A DNA stretch of 37,714 nucleotides from Avimicrobium caecorum. GTDB taxonomy: Bacteria > Bacillota > Clostridia > Oscillospirales > Ruminococcaceae. The translations under genes and the position numbers were made by a program. The DNA is taken from NCBI GenBank assembly GCA_904394705.1, contig CAJFNJ010000024.1, positions 1 through 37,714 on the forward strand. The letters are read 5' to 3'. The notes under the pieces are model-generated. The model was given only the letters and a program-made list of their open reading frames with translations. It searched no databases and was not told where the DNA came from. Below, in pieces: positions 16,232 through 23,373 of the stretch (positions within the stretch are counted from its first letter, which is position 1; the number at the start of each line of letters is the position of its first letter).

Positions 16232-16260
16232 AGTATGGAATGAACGATCATTCCGTTTAA
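16232..16260 (-). promoter_or_regulatory. Candidate promoter of the amidohydrolase with the operator in its spacer
   Basis: TTAAAC (16260-16255) and CATACT (16237-16232) are 17 bases apart; the spacer is almost exactly the TetR-type palindrome. The hexamers are only moderate matches. Confidence 0.45.
16237..16254. promoter_or_regulatory. Probable TetR operator
   Basis: GGAATGAACGATCATTCC has 7-base perfect arms (GGAATGA/TCATTCC) around ACGA, a typical TetR-family operator. It lies between the divergent amidohydrolase and TetR genes. Confidence 0.7.
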
Positions 16261-16311
16261 GGCCGTTATAATACAACCCGGGGAAATGGCAATCCCCCAG
16301 CGAAAAAACGG

Positions 16312-16340
16312 TGGACGGACCGGGAAAAATGGGGTATGAT
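16312..16340 (+). promoter_or_regulatory. Promoter of the TetR regulator
   Basis: TGGACG (16312-16317) and TATGAT (16335-16340), 17-base spacer. Confidence 0.6.
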
Positions 16341-16387
16341 AGAGTTGATTTTTCAAAACGACTGAGCAGAGAGGGAGCTGGAACAGC

Positions 16388-16969
16388 ATGGCAGAACAGA
16401 ATACAAAACGGGAACAGATTCTCCGGGCGACCCTGGAGCTGATCCTGGAAAACGGGCTGCAGGCTGCCTCCATGAGCCTGATCTCCCGGCGGGCGGAGGT
16501 ACCGGTGGGGACGATCTACCGCATCTTCCCGGGGAAGGAAGCCCTGGTAAACGCCCTGTATCAGGAGTGCCGGGATCTGCTCTTTGCCTCCATTACCGAT
16601 CCCCAGGGGGAGGATTTGCCGCCCCGGGAGGCATTCCATGCCATGTTCGGACGGTATATCCGCACAGCACTGGAACACCGGGAGGAGTTCCTCTTTGTGG
16701 AGCAGTACCATCTTTCGCCGGTGATCTCGGAGGAGGGGCGCATCGGGACCGACTTCCGGCTGGGACAGAGGAGCCTCACCGAACTGACCCGGGACGGGGT
16801 GCTGCGGGATCTGGACCCGCTGATCCTGGACGCCGTAGTGCTGGGTACAGCCAACCAGCTGCTCTGCCTGCACTTCGCGGGGCATCTGGCACTGGACGAT
16901 GCCGCCATCCGGGCAGCACTGGACGCCTGCTGGCATGCCATCGCCGCCGCTCCCCGGTTGACAGAATAA
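16388..16969 (+). CDS. TetR family transcriptional regulator
   Basis: A 193-residue repressor. The N-terminal helix-turn-helix is clear: REQILRATLELILENG, then SMSLISRRAEVPVGTIYRIFPGKEALVNALY (residues 8-60). The C-terminal helical ligand domain is not assignable by eye. AGAGAGGGAGCTGGAACAGC precedes the ATG. It is divergent from the amidohydrolase, and the palindrome lies in the amidohydrolase promoter, so it probably represses that gene. A terminator lies 33 bases past the stop. Confidence 0.92.
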   Translation: MAEQNTKREQILRATLELILENGLQAASMSLISRRAEVPVGTIYRIFPGKEALVNALYQECRDLLFASITDPQGEDLPPREAFHAMFGRYIRTALEHREEFLFVEQYHLSPVISEEGRIGTDFRLGQRSLTELTRDGVLRDLDPLILDAVVLGTANQLLCLHFAGHLALDDAAIRAALDACWHAIAAAPRLTE

Positions 16970-17001
16970 AAAATCCCCGCTACACTGAAAGTAAGGGATA
17001 T

Positions 17002-17036
17002 AAAAAGACGGACAGGCTCTGGCCTGTCCGTCTTTT
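17002..17036 (+). terminator. Intrinsic terminator after the TetR gene
   Basis: AAAGACGGACAGGC and GCCTGTCCGTCTTT pair around TCTG, ending in TTTT. Confidence 0.9.
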
Positions 17037-17403
17037 GCTGTTTTTAGGGCATGATGCGGATTTCCGCCCCAAAACAGATGGGGCCGGGCGGGGAAGGCAG
17101 TATACCGGCAGCGCTGGGCAGAGAAGCAGGTCAGCTCCCGCTTTCCGCTGCCGTCTGCCTGGCACATGACTTACGGGCGGGACTTGCCAGACCCGGCAGT
17201 ATGGGCCAGAGCAGGGCGTCCGCCGGCGGGGCGCAGGATCTGTCCGCTGGGGGAGGCCGGGCGGTCTGAGCAGGCAGCTGAGCTGTTCCGCCGGGAAAAC
17301 AGCAGTCCCTTCGGCCCGTTCCAGGCACAGAACCTGGGGCAGGCGCATATACTGGGATCAGGGCGGCTCTGCCCGTCCGGGAGTTTTTGAAAGGAGTATG
17401 GAT
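17037..17403. other. GC-rich gap with no recognised gene
   Basis: About 365 bases between a terminator and the M23 gene. All short open frames in both directions are rich in Pro/Arg/Cys and lack ribosome sites or family motifs. Local hairpins are frequent, for example CCAGGCACAGAACCTGG at about 17321-17337. I searched by eye for 6S RNA, SRP RNA, RNase P and tmRNA landmarks and found none. A lone TATACT (17348-17353) might be a -10 for the M23 gene, without a convincing -35. Confidence 0.4.
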
Positions 17404-18015
17404 ATGCAGCAAAAACTGATTTTGCCCCTCAATCGCACACTGGTCACAGCCTCCATGGGCAACGCGGCCTATCGTGCCAAGTTCGGCTTTCCCCACTACG
17501 GCACCGATATGGTGTCGGTGGCGGGGGATACCACCATCTATGCCAGCGGCACCGGGACTCTCATAGCCGCCGGCTGGGATAAATATGCCGGCAATGTTGT
17601 GGTGATCCGCTATCCCGGGGCGGTGTACCGTCCGGACGGCACAGCGGCGGATGTGATCTTCCGGTACTTCCATCTGGCGGAGATCGGGAAGATCCCCGCC
17701 GGGGAAAATGCCATCACCAAGGATACCATTCTGGGACGCTATGGCGGTTCGGGCATGGGCAGCAAGAGTTACTGGAGCCCGCATCTCCATGTGGAAGCGG
17801 ACACCGATGTCCGGTATCCCCGCTACTCTCCCACCTTCACCCCCAGCGGGGAGATCCTGTTCGGACGGGCTGCCGGTGCCACTGCCGCAACCCTGCGGGA
17901 CTGTCTGGACTATCTCTACCGCAAAACCTCCGCACCCGACCGTCAGACCTACCAGACGGCAGGTGCGCCCTATGTGGATCAGAAGGACTTTGCCATTCCG
18001 GTGCTGCCTGAGTAA
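17404..18015 (+). CDS. M23 (LytM-fold) metallopeptidase domain protein without signal peptide
   Basis: A 203-residue protein made almost entirely of a peptidase M23 domain. The zinc-site motifs are in order: PHYGTDM (His31, Asp35), RYFHL (His90) and PHLHVE (His127, His129). The first residues MQQKLILPLN are not a signal sequence and there is no membrane anchor. Most M23 enzymes cut peptidoglycan cross-bridges outside the cell; a leaderless one suggests lysis-dependent release, non-classical export or another role. The ATG at 17404 has AAAGGAG seven bases upstream; the ATG at 17398 would be one base from it. A C-terminal extension (residues 150-203) has no recognised domain. Confidence 0.8.
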   Translation: MQQKLILPLNRTLVTASMGNAAYRAKFGFPHYGTDMVSVAGDTTIYASGTGTLIAAGWDKYAGNVVVIRYPGAVYRPDGTAADVIFRYFHLAEIGKIPAGENAITKDTILGRYGGSGMGSKSYWSPHLHVEADTDVRYPRYSPTFTPSGEILFGRAAGATAATLRDCLDYLYRKTSAPDRQTYQTAGAPYVDQKDFAIPVLPE

Positions 18016-18035
18016 GCAGACTGTCCCGGACAGAG

Positions 18036-18074
18036 AAAAATCCCCTGCCGTACTTCTCCGGCAGGGGATTTTTT
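18036..18074 (+). terminator. Shared bidirectional terminator
   Basis: AAAAATCCCCTGCCG and CGGCAGGGGATTTTTT form a long stem with A and T runs on both sides. It ends the M23 gene and the converging lipoprotein gene. Confidence 0.9.
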
Positions 18075-18098
18075 ATGGGAAGCTGCCCGCGTTTTACG

Positions 18099-18710
18099 CT
18101 ATGGCAGGGTTACAAGGCTCCGGTAGCGGGGCGCATCGCCGTCGGTCAGCACGGTCAGCTCCTTGGTCTGGCGGGGCAGACCGGCATCGCTCTCCAGCGT
18201 GAAGGTCAGGGTCAGCACGCCGCCCTCCTCCTGAGCGGTGAGCAGGTCGATCTCATACCGGCGCAGGTCGCCGGCGGCACCGGCGGTACGGTAGCCCGCC
18301 TCCTCCGGACGGTAGGTGAGGTTATCCTCCCGCAGCCACTCGGGACTGAGCCCGAATGCCTCCTCCACCGCGGCTTCCAGTTCGCCTTCGGGGAAGAACA
18401 GGCCGTCCTCATTGGCAGAGAGCAGCGGCGGCACCAGAAACTCCCCGCCGTCCCCCTGGGTGAGAATCCAGCGCCGCAGATACCATTGGGTCAGATAGAC
18501 CTTGTCGATCTCCTCGGGGGATTGCCAGTCCTCTCCCTCGAGCAGGAAATCCAGCCGCCGGATCAGCCCCAGGTAGAGGGCAGAATCCTCCTCCGCCTGG
18601 ACCGACCGGGCCAGGGCAGCCGGTGAGGGTTCCGGGGCAGGATCTTCGCTGCGGCAGCCGGCAAACACCAGCACGCAGAGCAGCAGCAGGGTAATCAGAC
18701 GATAGCACAT
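18099..18710 (-). CDS. Predicted lipoprotein of unknown function
   Basis: A 203-residue protein with a lipoprotein signal: MCYRLITLLLLCVLVFAGC, with the lipobox FAGC placing the modified Cys at about residue 19. The mature part is acidic and ends in a beta-rich stretch (YEIDLLTAQEEGGVLTLTFTLESD), which looks like a small extracytoplasmic domain. I recognise no family. The ATG at 18710 was chosen for the GGAGG five bases upstream and because the signal peptide starts there; the frame's earlier TTG has no ribosome site. Confidence 0.8.
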   Translation of the reverse strand: MCYRLITLLLLCVLVFAGCRSEDPAPEPSPAALARSVQAEEDSALYLGLIRRLDFLLEGEDWQSPEEIDKVYLTQWYLRRWILTQGDGGEFLVPPLLSANEDGLFFPEGELEAAVEEAFGLSPEWLREDNLTYRPEEAGYRTAGAAGDLRRYEIDLLTAQEEGGVLTLTFTLESDAGLPRQTKELTVLTDGDAPRYRSLVTLP

Positions 18711-18778
18711 AGGCGCCTCCCAAAACAATCGGTTTTGGGAATAGTATGCCCATTGCAGCGGCGCTCATGCGCAGGGAT

Positions 18779-18817
18779 AAAAAGAAAACGCTGTACTTCA
18801 TACGAAATACAGCGTTT
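18779..18817 (-). terminator. Terminator of the tRNA-Arg transcript
   Basis: On the minus strand AAACGCTGTA and TACAGCGTTT form the stem, followed by TCTTTTT. Confidence 0.8.
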
Positions 18818-18820
18818 ATC

Positions 18821-18897
18821 TGGTGCGCCAAGAGGGACTCGAACCCCCGACCTACTGGTTCGTAGCCAGTCACTCTATCCAGCTGAGCTATTGGCGC
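18821..18897 (-). tRNA. tRNA-Arg (anticodon ACG)
   Basis: The minus strand folds as a complete cloverleaf. The acceptor stem is GCGCCAA/TTGGCGC with encoded CCA. The D arm is AGCTCAGCTGGATAGAGT. The anticodon arm is ACTGG-CTACGAA-CCAGT, with ACG in the loop, and the T arm contains GGTTCGAGTCC. The A at the wobble position would be edited to inosine to read CGU/CGC/CGA. It has its own promoter and terminator and is a single tRNA unit. Confidence 0.97.
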
Positions 18898-18919
18898 ACA
18901 TGCTTGATTCAGCTATATG

Positions 18920-18948
18920 ATAATACCATATCCACAACCGGAAGTCAA
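18920..18948 (-). promoter_or_regulatory. Promoter of tRNA-Arg
   Basis: TTGACT (18948-18943) and TATTAT (18925-18920), 17-base spacer. Confidence 0.85.
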
Positions 18949-19048
18949 GACCTTTTTGTCAAAAAAATTTCCGGAAATCCGGATGAGAGTGAAATATGTC
19001 GGAACTGTGTCGCCTGCATGGCAGGAATGTATATTTTTGTTCAGGCTA

Positions 19049-19077
19049 TTGTATTCCGGAAAATTTTCCCGTATAAT
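19049..19077 (+). promoter_or_regulatory. Promoter of the glycosyltransferase-flippase operon
   Basis: TTGTAT (19049-19054) and perfect TATAAT (19072-19077), 17-base spacer. Confidence 0.8.
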
Positions 19078-19137
19078 AAAACTGTATTATTCAAGTTGGT
19101 ACAGTTGAGAACGAGCATTGGAAAGGAAAAATTTCCT

Positions 19138-20256
19138 ATGATTACTATCAATATGCTATCCCGGGCGGACAGTGTCAAAGGACAGGGCGTTCTGTCAGCC
19201 TATCAGGAACAGGTCAAGCTGGTCAAGGAAGAACTGGCAGACGAGTTCCTCTGCTATGAGAATAGGAATGCCTTCTGCGACATCATGCATTACCATACTA
19301 TCAATCCGGAGTTCTATGCCATGCGGCAGCTCTCCCGGGGCAGGAGCGTTTCGGTGGGCTATGTGCATTTCCTGCCCGAAACCCTGGATAAAAGCCTCAA
19401 GCTGCCCGATCATATCCGGGACGTATTTTACCGGTATGTGATCCGGTTCTATAAGAGCATGGATTATCTGGTTACGGTCAATCCTTATTTCATCGGGGAG
19501 CTGGAGAAGTATGGCATTCCCCGGGAAAAAGTGACCTATATCCCGAACTTTGTATCAGCGGAGCAGTTCTATCCGCTGCCGGCAGAGGAAAAAGCAGCCC
19601 TGCGGGAAAAGTATGGCATTCCCGAGGGGAAGTTTATTGTGTTCTGCGCCGGGCAGCTCCAGCGCCGCAAGGGTTTCTTCGACTATATCGAACTGGCTCG
19701 CCGGATGCCCGATGTGCTGTTTTTGTGGGCGGGCAGTTTTGCCTTCGGGCTGATCTCCGACGGACATGATGAGATCAAGGCCATCCTGGAAAACCCGCCG
19801 GAAAACTTCCGGCTGCTGGGTCTGGTGGAACGGGAGCGCATGAATGAGCTGTATAATCTCACCGATCTCATGCTGCTGCCCTCCTTTGAGGAGCTGTTCC
19901 CCATGACCATTCTCGAGGCCATGAATTCCCATACACCGATCCTGCTGCGGGATCTGGACATCTATCACGATATTCTGTTTGATTTCTACCTGCGCGCAGA
20001 TGGGGTGGACGGCTTTGAACAGGAGATCCGCCGGCTGCAGCAGGACGCTGCCTATTATCAGGAGGCAGAGGCCCGCTCAGCCAAGGGTCATGCATTTTAC
20101 AGTAAGGAAAATGTTGCCAGAATGTGGAGGGCATTTTATCATGGAGTGGTATCAAAACGCCCGGCAGGAGGAAGCCGTGGAAAAAATCCTGCCCGTCTCG
20201 CCGGATCTGCCGTCCGGCGGGCAGGAGAAAAACTTGCCCCCGGCCGGAAAAAGTAA
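19138..20256 (+). CDS. Glycosyltransferase family 4, probable glycolipid synthase
   Basis: A 372-residue GT-B enzyme of family GT4. The acceptor-domain half is residues 1-165; the nucleotide-sugar half starts at KFIVFCAGQLQRRKGFFDYIELA and contains PSFEELFPMTILEAM, the EX7E retaining motif. With a membrane flippase-like protein next to it, it resembles the glycosyl-diacylglycerol synthase pairs of Bacillota, so glucosylation of a membrane lipid is inferred. The ATG has GGAAAGGAAAAATTTCCT upstream; the frame is open far upstream but that part runs through the tRNA antisense. The last 38 residues (basic, Gly/Arg/Lys-rich) overlap the next gene. Confidence 0.82.
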   Translation: MITINMLSRADSVKGQGVLSAYQEQVKLVKEELADEFLCYENRNAFCDIMHYHTINPEFYAMRQLSRGRSVSVGYVHFLPETLDKSLKLPDHIRDVFYRYVIRFYKSMDYLVTVNPYFIGELEKYGIPREKVTYIPNFVSAEQFYPLPAEEKAALREKYGIPEGKFIVFCAGQLQRRKGFFDYIELARRMPDVLFLWAGSFAFGLISDGHDEIKAILENPPENFRLLGLVERERMNELYNLTDLMLLPSFEELFPMTILEAMNSHTPILLRDLDIYHDILFDFYLRADGVDGFEQEIRRLQQDAAYYQEAEARSAKGHAFYSKENVARMWRAFYHGVVSKRPAGGSRGKNPARLAGSAVRRAGEKLAPGRKK

Positions 20257-21295
20257 CCGCTGGGGAATACTCATCATTGTCCTGGTGGCAGTGGGCAGTA
20301 TTGCGGGAGCGTTCCTGGCTGATGGCCCGGAGAAGATCTTTGCCTCCCTCACCGGCGCCGACAAGCGCTGGCTGGCGGCAGGAGCCGGCTGCATGCTCAT
20401 CTACTGGGCACTGGAGAGCGGCTGTCTGCATCTGGCAGCCCGGAAGGCTTGGCCCGGACAGCGGCTGCGCACTTCGGTGGTGACCTCCATGATCGGGCAG
20501 TTCTTCAACTGCGTCACCCCCTTTGCCAGCGGCGGACAGCCCATCCAGGCCTATTATATGACCCGGGGCGGTATGCCGGTGGGCAAGGCCTCTTCGGTAC
20601 TGCTTGCCAAGTTCATCGTCTACCAGACTGTACTGGCACTCTATTCCGCAGGGGTGCTGATCTTTGAGTACCGCAACTTCGTTGAGAACATCGACGGCTT
20701 CTCCAAGCTGGCGCTCATCGGCTTCATTGTCAACGCCGCCGTGGTGGTTGTGCTGTTTTGTGTGGGCTTCTTCCCGAAGATCACCGGCGGTTTCTTCCAG
20801 AGCTGTCTGGTGATCCTGGCAAAGCTGCGCATTGTCCGGGACCCCAAGGGCACCGGCGCCGGCATCGACCGGGAGATCAATTCCTTCCATCAGGGCTTTA
20901 CCGAGCTGCGCCGGGAGCGGAGCGTCATGGCTGCCATGGCAGTGATGACCACCTTCCAGCTCACCGCTTTCTTCCTGGTGCCCTACTGTGTGCTGATGGC
21001 CCTGGGTGTCCAGGGACTGCAGGTGGGCGATGTGGTGGCATCGGCAGCCTTTATCCTGATGATCTCCTCCTTTGTACCCCTTCCGGGTGCGTCAGGCGGA
21101 GCCGAGGGCAGCTTCTATGTGTTCTTCCAGATGTTCTTCAAGGCATCGGGCAGTGTGAGCGTTGCGATCCTGCTCTGGCGGATGTTCACCTTCTATCTGC
21201 CCATTGTGGTGGGGGTTTATTTTGCCCGGCATCTGTCCGGACTGAATCCCCATTCCCATAGCGGGAAGGATTCTCCCGATCATCCTGCAGGATGA
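20141..21295 (+). CDS. UPF0104 / lysylphosphatidylglycerol-synthase-TM family membrane protein
   Basis: A 384-residue protein with about eight membrane helices, of the family that includes YbhN and the flippase domain of MprF. Diagnostic stretches are GQFFNCVTPFASGGQPIQAYYM (near residue 120) and the C-terminal SSFVPLPGASGGAEGSFY, both typical of the family. It probably translocates a lipid made by the upstream glycosyltransferase. The ATG at 20141 has GGAGG nine bases upstream and starts inside the glycosyltransferase gene, a 116-base out-of-frame overlap. No later Met would keep the first helix, so the overlap appears genuine. Confidence 0.85.
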   Translation: MEWYQNARQEEAVEKILPVSPDLPSGGQEKNLPPAGKSNRWGILIIVLVAVGSIAGAFLADGPEKIFASLTGADKRWLAAGAGCMLIYWALESGCLHLAARKAWPGQRLRTSVVTSMIGQFFNCVTPFASGGQPIQAYYMTRGGMPVGKASSVLLAKFIVYQTVLALYSAGVLIFEYRNFVENIDGFSKLALIGFIVNAAVVVVLFCVGFFPKITGGFFQSCLVILAKLRIVRDPKGTGAGIDREINSFHQGFTELRRERSVMAAMAVMTTFQLTAFFLVPYCVLMALGVQGLQVGDVVASAAFILMISSFVPLPGASGGAEGSFYVFFQMFFKASGSVSVAILLWRMFTFYLPIVVGVYFARHLSGLNPHSHSGKDSPDHPAG

Positions 21296-21317
21296 AACCC
21301 GGTTTTCACGCATTTTT

Positions 21318-21367
21318 AACAGCGTCCGGTGGAATGCGACAAATCTTTCCACCAGGGCGCTGTTTTT
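21318..21367 (+). terminator. Intrinsic terminator after the flippase gene
   Basis: ACAGCGTCCGGTGGAA pairs with TTCCACCAGGGCGCTGT, followed by five T. Confidence 0.75.
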
Positions 21368-21424
21368 GACTTTCCCGGAAATCTATCTGAAACAAAGTGG
21401 GTTTTTTTGGGAAAAATCAGGGTA

Positions 21425-21491
21425 GTTTTCCACTCTTTCCACAGAGTTATCCACTGAAATTTGTGGACAATCCTGTGGAATATGTGGAAAA
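21425..21491. other. Cluster of DnaA-box-like sequences
   Basis: Six near-matches to TTATCCACA lie within 67 bases. TTATCCACT (21447-21455), TTGTCCACA (minus, 21470-21462) and TTTTCCACA (minus, 21491-21483) each have one mismatch. TTTTCCACT (21425-21433), CTTTCCACA (21435-21443) and TATTCCACA (minus, 21482-21474) have two. The surrounding 21370-21540 is much more AT-rich than the window average. It could be a replication origin element, a DnaA-titration site or a DnaA-regulated promoter region for serS. No dnaA or dnaN gene is in view. Confidence 0.5.
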
Positions 21492-21550
21492 CCAAACTAT
21501 CTGACTCTGACAGCAGAATGATATTTTTCCTGCAAATTATCCCCTGACCC

Positions 21551-21579
21551 TTGACTTTGCCCGCGGAAACGATTATAGT
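21551..21579 (+). promoter_or_regulatory. Promoter of the serS T-box transcript
   Basis: TTGACT (21551-21556) and TATAGT (21574-21579), 17-base spacer. Confidence 0.85.
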
Positions 21580-21585
21580 AGAGGT

Positions 21586-21865
21586 ATTGAAACAGCCGAT
21601 ATGGGTGGTTTCAGTCAATAGCAGAGGTAAGCAGTGATGGGAACTGCGGCTGCGGTGCTTTGAGAGAGAGCCGGTGGTTGGTGCAAACCGGTGAAAGCGC
21701 GGGCCTTTCCATTCCCGGAGCTTTCGGTGATGAGCCGAAGGGTGCGCCCTTTACAGCGGAACTTTGAGTGGTCCGGTGGGGATTTCCATCGGGCAATTTG
21801 GGTGGCAACGCGGGTATCCTTCCGTCCCATGTGAATTTTTCGATGGGTTCGGGAGGTTTTTTATT
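21586..21865 (+). promoter_or_regulatory. Serine T-box leader of serS
   Basis: The leader contains GAGAGAG...GGTTGGTGCAAACC of the stem I apex and the T-box sequence GGGTGGCAACGCGGG (21800-21814). A terminator follows in which CCTTCCGTCCCAT pairs imperfectly with ATGGGTTCGGGAGG, then six T (to 21862). The variable base after TGG is C, matching the G73 of tRNA-Ser. A TCC (Ser) specifier followed by A is plausible at 21708-21710. Uncharged tRNA-Ser should allow read-through into serS. Confidence 0.92.
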
Positions 21866-21923
21866 TCTCCTGATCCCGGAAAAGCGAGCATTTTGAAAAA
21901 ATAATCCAAGGAGGAACACAGAA

Positions 21924-23213
21924 ATGCTGGATATCAAGTTCGTCAGAGCAAATCCTGACGCAGTCAAGGAGAACATCAAGAAGAAGTTCCAGGACGAGAA
22001 GCTCGTTCTGGTGGATGAGGTGCTGGAATTCGACCAGCAGTACCGTGAGGCAAAGACCAAGGCAGACAGCCTGCGCGGTGAACGCAACGCGCTCTCCAAG
22101 CAGATCGGCGGCCTGATGGCTCAGGGCAAGAAGGACGAGGCTGAGGAAGTAAAGGCCCGTGCCGCTGCCATGGGTGAGGAGATGGAAAAGCTGGAAGCTC
22201 TGGAAACCGAGCTGGAAGCCAAGATCAAGGAGAGAATGATGGTCATTCCTCAGATGATCGATCCCTCTGTGCCGATCGGTAAGGACGACAGCGAAAATGT
22301 GGAACTGGAAAAGTTCGGCGAGCCGCTGGTTCCCGACTATGAGATCCCCTATCATGTAGATATTATGGAGAGCCTGGACGGCATTGATCTGGACAGCGCC
22401 CGCCGTACCAGCGGCAACGGCTTCTATTACCTCAAGGGTGATGTAGCCCGTCTGCATTCCGCAATCCTGTCCTATGGCCGTGACTTCATGATCGACCGTG
22501 GCTTCACCTACTATATCCCGCCTTATATGATCCGCGGCAATGTTGTAACCGGTGTTATGAGCTTTGCTGAAATGGACAACATGATGTACAAGATCGAGGG
22601 TGAGGATCTCTACCTCATCGGTACTTCGGAGCATTCGATGATCGGTAAGTTCATCGGTCAGATCCTGGAGAAGGACGAACTGCCCCAGACCCTGACCAGC
22701 TATTCTCCCTGCTTCCGTAAGGAGGTAGGCGCTCACGGTATTGAGGAGCGCGGCGTATACCGCATCCATCAGTTCGAGAAGCAGGAGATGATCGTTGTCT
22801 GCGAGCCGGAAGACAGCCCGATGTGGTTCAACAAGCTCTGGCAGAACACCGTAGACTTCTTCCGTTCCATGGAGATTCCGGTCCGCACCCTGGAGTGCTG
22901 CTCCGGCGACCTGGCTGACCTGAAGGTCAAGAGCCTGGACGTTGAGGCCTGGAGCCCCCGTCAGAAGAAGTACTTTGAGGTAGGCAGCTGCTCCAACCTG
23001 GGTGATGCTCAGGCCCGCCGTCTGGGGATCCGTATCCACGGCAAGGATGGCAACTACTTCGCCCATACTCTGAACAACACCTGCGTAGCTCCGCCGAGAA
23101 TGCTCATCGCCTTCCTGGAGAACCATCTGCAGGCTGACGGCACCATCTATATCCCCGAAGTGCTGCGTCCCTACATGGGCGGCAAGGATAAGCTGGTTCC
23201 CAAGAAGAAGTAA
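21924..23213 (+). CDS. serS: Serine--tRNA ligase
   Basis: A 429-residue class II aminoacyl-tRNA synthetase that charges tRNA-Ser. The N-terminal start MLDIKFVRANPDAVKENIKKK and a coiled-coil arm (about residues 28-105, KADSLRGERNALSKQIGGLMAQGKKDEAEE) are followed by the catalytic domain. That domain has LIGTSEHSMIG, the motif 2 loop PCFRKEVGAHGIEERGVYRIHQFEKQE and motif 3 NNTCVAPPRMLIAFLENHLQADG. AAGGAGG is upstream of the ATG. Normal length (about 425). It is controlled by the serine T-box and ends in a strong terminator. Confidence 0.98.
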   Translation: MLDIKFVRANPDAVKENIKKKFQDEKLVLVDEVLEFDQQYREAKTKADSLRGERNALSKQIGGLMAQGKKDEAEEVKARAAAMGEEMEKLEALETELEAKIKERMMVIPQMIDPSVPIGKDDSENVELEKFGEPLVPDYEIPYHVDIMESLDGIDLDSARRTSGNGFYYLKGDVARLHSAILSYGRDFMIDRGFTYYIPPYMIRGNVVTGVMSFAEMDNMMYKIEGEDLYLIGTSEHSMIGKFIGQILEKDELPQTLTSYSPCFRKEVGAHGIEERGVYRIHQFEKQEMIVVCEPEDSPMWFNKLWQNTVDFFRSMEIPVRTLECCSGDLADLKVKSLDVEAWSPRQKKYFEVGSCSNLGDAQARRLGIRIHGKDGNYFAHTLNNTCVAPPRMLIAFLENHLQADGTIYIPEVLRPYMGGKDKLVPKKK

Positions 23214-23230
23214 GTTTCTTCCCGCATCTG

Positions 23231-23259
23231 AAAAAGCCCCGCTCCGGCGGGGCTTTTTT
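23231..23259 (+). terminator. Intrinsic terminator of serS
   Basis: AAAAAGCCCCGC and GCGGGGCTTTTTT pair around TCCG. Confidence 0.9.
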
Positions 23260-23301
23260 GCGTGCCGGAACAGGGGCGGGGATTTTCGGTGAATCTGCGC
23301 C

Positions 23302-23330
23302 TTGATGCCGCCGCCGGGAAGGGCTACAAT
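23302..23330 (+). promoter_or_regulatory. Promoter of the secreted-protein gene
   Basis: TTGATG (23302-23307) and TACAAT (23325-23330), 17-base spacer. Confidence 0.65.
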
Positions 23331-23373
23331 AAAATCAGAGGCATAGCCATGGAATGGACAAGGAGGGATACGC

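Noticed and set aside
16980..17348. 122-codon minus-strand frame in the gap before the M23 gene
   Set aside because: Cys/Pro/Arg-rich, no ribosome site, runs through the TetR terminator and matches no family I know.
19030..19137. N-terminal extension of the glycosyltransferase upstream of 19138
   Set aside because: The frame stays open, but the upstream part overlaps the tRNA antisense and the promoter; the ribosome site favours ATG 19138.
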